Origin: Mycteria americana
Taxonomy: Eukaryota > Chordata > Aves > Ciconiiformes > Ciconiidae
Assembly (NCBI RefSeq): GCF_035582795.1
Contig: NC_134373.1
Location: forward strand, 14,716,001 to 14,780,000
Direction: 5' to 3'
DNA: 64,000 nucleotides
In this document: positions 59,936 through 64,000 of the stretch, in pieces
Numbering within the stretch: position 1 is the first letter of the stretch
How the letters are laid out: each line of letters begins with the position of its first letter
Notes under the pieces: generated by a model
The model's database searches: none
What the model saw: only the letters and a program-made list of their open reading frames with translations
What the model was told of the DNA's origin: nothing
Translations under genes and position numbers: made by a program

Positions 59936-62694
59936 CTGGAAGTTTATTAATAAATAAAAAACAAACTCGGCATTTGCGACTATGTGTGTTTCCAGAACAC
60001 AAAGGAACATCCCTGCTGAATGATGGTTAACGGTTATCCGAGAAGAAAAAATCTGGGTCCTTACTGATGTAAACCAGCATAGCTCCACTGACAGTCCCCT
60101 ACTGCTTATCCTTTTCAGGGCAGGGCTTAACACCTGTCCTGTTACAGAAGTGCATCATATATGTGGATGTCAGAGGTAAAAGTTCTGGGCTTTGCAAATG
60201 TAATGTCAGTCTTTGCTGAGCCCTAGCCATAGAGTCTAGTTTCAGCATCTGCACACTGGGAGCCATGGTAAGCAATGTTCCTCCTGCTTTTTTGCCCCCA
60301 CTGCGAAAGAGTTACTGCATTGGAAGACTAAGGAGTTAGACATAAAGAAAAATACAAGCTTGGAAACATAATTGCATTCTAAAGGTGTGCTGTTTCAATG
60401 GAGAAGTTTTAAACTACAGGAGACTTGGTAAATACTTGGTATTTATTTAGGTATGTGTTCTTTCTCCTGCTATACATCATCTTTGAAATTCTAAATATAA
60501 AATTAACATTGTTGGGCAGTAGGCAAATGTTCGTTACTGTCATTACTTTTTTTTAGCACCATTAGGAAAAAAAAAAAGGTTTGGGAAGAAATGTTTGAAT
60601 CCAAGTATTGTTGTGTTGTGCTAGCTCTTGAGAAACTTAAAAGCAAAATTGATTAGTGACTGGAATACAGGATGTTAATCAGCAAGAGTCTGAAAAATTG
60701 GATTTTTTTTTTGTTGTTTAATTGCATAAATTTGATTTGACGGTATAGTTCTGTATGTAGGCAAAGACACTTAAAAATCCAGTTATAACCTGACTGTCCT
60801 CTGAAACTGTCCAAATGTAATGTTGTTCCAGATGTGAGTGGTACTGCTCCTTGTTTATACTATTTTCGGCAGCTGTTAAGCTAGTTGAAAAAATGACTCA
60901 GATGGGTGGTACTGGTATTTGATGCAGAACCTACCCCCAAGGGGCATGTAATTACACAAATGCAGCCCAATAAGTATCATTTTATCAGGACAGCAAACCA
61001 AATAACATTCCTTCAGCCTGATGTAAATTACAAAGGGCAAATGTTATCATACTCTTGACAGAACAGGCTGTATTGACTCTTACTACATATTTTTTTGTCA
61101 AGAGATATAAAATTACACATTCTTTTTTCCCCTTGTCTATCCATCTACAAATAAGAAATTTAATCCTGCTAATGTGTGTGCACATGCATAGCTTCACTTG
61201 TGTGAGTAATCCTTTCAAAATAAGTGAACTACTTTTTTGGAGGAAAGGTATGTACACGAATTAATGCAAGCTTGCAGATGTGGTTCTGCAGGCAGTGTGC
61301 TCTGGAGACCCTGCTTCTGTTGTCCTTAGCATGCTAAAATTAATGGAATTACAGGAATGCAGGGCTGGGTTTCAAAAGCGCAGGCTGAATTTCAGTTTCT
61401 GAATGGAGCTAGTGCTCAGAAGCGTACCGGCTCATCCTTAGTACAGCTAATGGGCTGGTCGTATCCTGCTGTCAGGGACAAGTTGTTAGTGCAGCCGAGT
61501 CCTGCCAGACAATATAGCTTTAAATGATAACAGAATTTAGCAGAATATTTGTTTTGACCATGGCAGATACTTTTGTCAGACTGTGGCCATCTGTGCTGTG
61601 CTGCAGCTTTGTCTGTACTGTGGAATGGACACGTAACTTCTGAGTGCTTTTTCCTGTTCAACCTCTGTTTGCTATCTGTTTTCCCATTCATTTCTTTTTT
61701 TTCCTGGGTTTTTCTTTTGGTTTATATTTTCTTCTCCCCTGCTTCTCTCCCTCCCACACTCTTCCTTTGGAGTTGTAGAAGAAAATTCCTATGTGAAAAA
61801 TCATGTTGTACTTGTAAGTTCCAGAAGCTTTTGCAGCAGAAGAAAACTGAGACAGTCGTTCTGTCTTAAAGAAAAAAGGAGACACACATATTTTCATCTA
61901 TAGCTCTTACAGTGTGTCTTATTCTCCTGGGAAGCTTTATTTTCTTTCATCTATTACCTGTTTCTCAGCTCACTAGTGGAAGAATACCACAATTGTATGT
62001 ATTGTCCCTGAAATATGTTCTGTATGTTTCCTTCTATACCTCTGCTGTGTTAAGGAAATCTAATACATTGAAAGTGTCTGAAAATCAGCATTCCTTGATA
62101 CAAAGATAGATACATGACAGAGAGGAATAAACTATGAACTTTCAGTTGCTGGAGGAATCACTGTCTATGATTTTGTTAACTGTAATTTGAGGTGTGTGTG
62201 GGTGGTAATTTTATAAAAAATGGCTTCCTGGCATTTTAACTGCACTTTTTTCCTACATAGATGCCTGGTGTTTCTCTGATTTCTGACAGATATAATCCAT
62301 AAAATTTGCTTCAAATAGGAACAGAGCAGCAAAATATGAAACCCGACTAGAAAAGAATAGAAAAATCACACTTCAGTAAAACTTTGCATCTGGTCTCCCA
62401 GAAGTTTATCAGTGATACTGTGCTCAGTGCTCTCTGTTAAAAAATAAACTCAAGGAAAGCAGTTCCTGAAGGTTTCAAGTGTTGTCTTGATTTGAGCATT
62501 TCTTGAAATGCCTGTGACCAAAATACTCCACAAGCTTTGTCCTAGCAACTGACAGCTAAAAAGTGATAGATATATGAAACTAAGTCAATGTTTGGGGTTT
62601 TTTTATGACCAAGAACTTAAAGGAATTGAAGGTTACTATTTGTAGTGCAGTAAAACATTTCTCCTTTGACTGTTCCGTTTCTTTTCTTCCCCAG
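59936..62694. other. Probable CMKLR2 intron, no gene recognised
   Basis: AT-rich. It ends in a strong polypyrimidine tract and CCCCAG acceptor at 62693-62694. The sequence immediately upstream of that acceptor should be intron if the receptor has 5' non-coding exons, as other chemerin-receptor genes do. Confidence 0.45.
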
Positions 62695-62710
62695 AAAGCA
62701 ACTGTGCAAC
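62695..62710 (+). other. CMKLR2: 5' UTR part of the CMKLR2 coding exon
   Basis: Sixteen bases lie between the acceptor AG (62693-62694) and the start codon. The A at -3 relative to the ATG (CAACATGA) gives a good initiation context. Upstream non-coding exon(s) must exist but were not located. Confidence 0.6.
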
Positions 62711-63763
62711 ATGACATTTGAAGATTTTGAGAACTACTCTTATTTCTACGACCTGTCTGAGGAAGATGAATCACCCCAGTCCTCCCTCAGCATTGCCCAT
62801 ATGATTTCCCTTTCCTTTTACAGTGTGGCATTTCTGCTGGGAGTGCCAGGTAATGCCATCGTCATCTGGTTTATGGGCTTTAAGTGGGATAAATCTGTTT
62901 CTACACTCTGGTTCCTCAATCTGGCCATTGCAGATTTCATTTTTGTTCTCTTCCTGCCCCTCTACATTACATACGTGGCAATGGGCTTCCACTGGCCTTT
63001 TGGGAAGTGGCTCTGCAAAATGAACTCATTCATTGCACTACTTAATATGTTTGCCAGTGTTTTCTTCCTGACATTCATCAGCCTTGACCGCTACATCCGC
63101 CTAGTCCACCCAGTCTTTTCCTACAAGTATCGGACTGTAAGAAACACCCTCATTCTTAGTGGGATCATTTGGATGTCAGCTGCAATTATTGGTGGCCCTG
63201 CCTTATACTTTAGAGACACAGCTACAGTTCTCAACAATGTCACCATTTGCTACAACAACTTCCATGTGCATGACAGAGAACTTATTTTGCTGACACATCA
63301 CATTCTCATTTGGGTGAGGCTTGCATTCGGTTACCTCTTTCCTCTAGTGACCATGGTCATTTGCTACTCACTGCTGATTGTCAAAGTGAAGAGGAGAACT
63401 GTATTGACTTCTAGCAGGCTTTTCTGGACCATCATTGCTGTAGTGGTAGCTTTTTTTGTTTGCTGGACACCATATCACATATTCAGCATTGTGGAGCTGT
63501 CCGCTCACCACGATGAAAACTTGCATGACTTACTGCAGGATGGCATTCCCCTCTCCACTGGCCTTGGTTTCATCAACAGTTGCCTCAATCCAATCCTCTA
63601 TGTTCTGATTAGCAAAAAGTTCCAGGCCCAGGTCAAGACTACAGTCTCCGAGGTGCTAAAATTGGCACTGTGGGAGGTCAGCCGCTCGGGAACTGTCAGC
63701 GAGCAGCTGTGGAGCTCGGACAACACCCATGCACCTGTGCACTATTGTGAAACTGCTCAGTGA
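62711..63763 (+). CDS. CMKLR2: CMKLR2 (GPR1), chemerin receptor 2, class A GPCR
   Basis: 350 residues in one uninterrupted coding exon, close to the roughly 355 of the mammalian protein. The ATG at 62711 is chosen because a strong acceptor (CCCCAG, 62693-62694) precedes it by 16 bases; an in-frame ATG at 62666 lies in the intron. Seven hydrophobic segments are visible. Key sites are GN at 47-48 (TM1), LAIAD with D75 (TM2), C102 and C180 (predicted disulfide), DRY 126-128, W154 (TM4), CWTP 251-254 (TM6) and NPILY 293-297 (TM7). N-glycosylation sequons lie at N8 and N176, with an acidic Tyr-rich N-terminus. WEVSRSGTVSEQL and the terminal ETAQ match GPR1, not CMKLR1. The family acts at the plasma membrane as a receptor for chemerin, with weak Gi and clear arrestin coupling in mammals. 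No inactivating change is seen. Confidence 0.96.
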   Translation: MTFEDFENYSYFYDLSEEDESPQSSLSIAHMISLSFYSVAFLLGVPGNAIVIWFMGFKWDKSVSTLWFLNLAIADFIFVLFLPLYITYVAMGFHWPFGKWLCKMNSFIALLNMFASVFFLTFISLDRYIRLVHPVFSYKYRTVRNTLILSGIIWMSAAIIGGPALYFRDTATVLNNVTICYNNFHVHDRELILLTHHILIWVRLAFGYLFPLVTMVICYSLLIVKVKRRTVLTSSRLFWTIIAVVVAFFVCWTPYHIFSIVELSAHHDENLHDLLQDGIPLSTGLGFINSCLNPILYVLISKKFQAQVKTTVSEVLKLALWEVSRSGTVSEQLWSSDNTHAPVHYCETAQ

Positions 63764-64000
63764 CTGCTCTCATTACCATCCCTCTCCAAAACAGCTGACA
63801 GGAGAGTTGGAGGTGTTCTTGACTTCATATCTGCCAGTCAGATGTGCATCTTTGTGTAAACAGCTGGCTTAATTGCACTTGCTGCTTTCCTTCAGAGGTT
63901 TTTAAAGGACACATCATTTGGGTGTGGTGTACTTGCAGTGCACACACAGCCTGAACTGAAAATTGTCAGCCTAAGAGGAATTGCTTTAACTGGGTTTTTG
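63764..64000 (+). other. CMKLR2: CMKLR2 3' UTR (start)
   Basis: Non-coding sequence directly after the TGA stop codon. No AATAAA signal is present before the window ends, so the transcript end lies beyond it. Confidence 0.6.

Noticed and set aside
62666-62710. In-frame ATG 45 bases upstream of the annotated CMKLR2 start
   Set aside because: It lies in the polypyrimidine tract before a strong acceptor (AG at 62693-62694), so it is probably intronic. The residues it would add (MTVPFLFFPR...) are the translated pyrimidine tract.
1-64000. CRISPR arrays, operons, prophage or bacterial mobile systems
   Set aside because: The sequence is clearly vertebrate nuclear DNA. No regularly spaced direct repeats or prokaryotic gene organisation is present.
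1-64000. tRNA, rRNA or microRNA genes
   Set aside because: No A/B-box cloverleaf, rRNA segment or known microRNA seed hairpin was recognised by eye. tRNAscan-SE and Rfam searches would be decisive.

Overview
The window looks like vertebrate nuclear DNA, most likely from a neoavian bird. The support is several CR1 LINE copies with the typical 3' end, a solo LTR of the kind abundant in songbirds and relatives, scattered ancient MIR-type SINE remnants, and two genes whose proteins I recognise. All gene models are read from the sequence by splice-site and frame logic. No alignment or RNA evidence was available.

Layout. Positions 1-17.6 kb are mostly intergenic and AT-rich, with two CR1 copies (about 3.1-3.4 kb and 14.3-14.6 kb). 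A GC-richer block at 7.7-9.25 kb sits inside a speculative two-exon plus-strand gene (7839-7935 joined to 10067-10374). From about 17.7 kb to 38.5 kb lies ZDBF2 on the minus strand. A CpG island at 37.6-38.6 kb holds its probable first exon. Four short coding exons follow at 34.0, 33.5, 32.8 and 31.8 kb. One very long terminal exon runs 25060-22216, followed by a probable long 3' UTR. All junction phases agree and give a model of about 1062 residues, with a DBF4-type zinc finger (C-x2-C-x9-H-x5-H) split between exons 4 and 5. The large intron 31737-25061 carries a decayed CR1 reverse-transcriptase fragment, a solo ERVL-type LTR with a 5-bp target duplication, and a younger 5'-truncated CR1.

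From 38.6 to 62.7 kb I see no coding gene. This interval upstream of the receptor gene holds an LTR on the minus strand (48908-49253), several MIR remnants and low-complexity runs. At 62711-63763 (plus strand) lies the intact single coding exon of the chemerin receptor CMKLR2 (GPR1), 350 residues.

ZDBF2 (minus) and CMKLR2 (plus) are divergent. In mammals the same pair is arranged in the same way and forms an imprinted domain, in which a transcript (GPR1-AS/Liz) starts near GPR1 and runs toward ZDBF2. Imprinting is not known in birds. The layout makes the window useful for asking what the ancestral locus looked like. The minus-strand LTR between the genes, pointing at ZDBF2, is the most thought-provoking feature.
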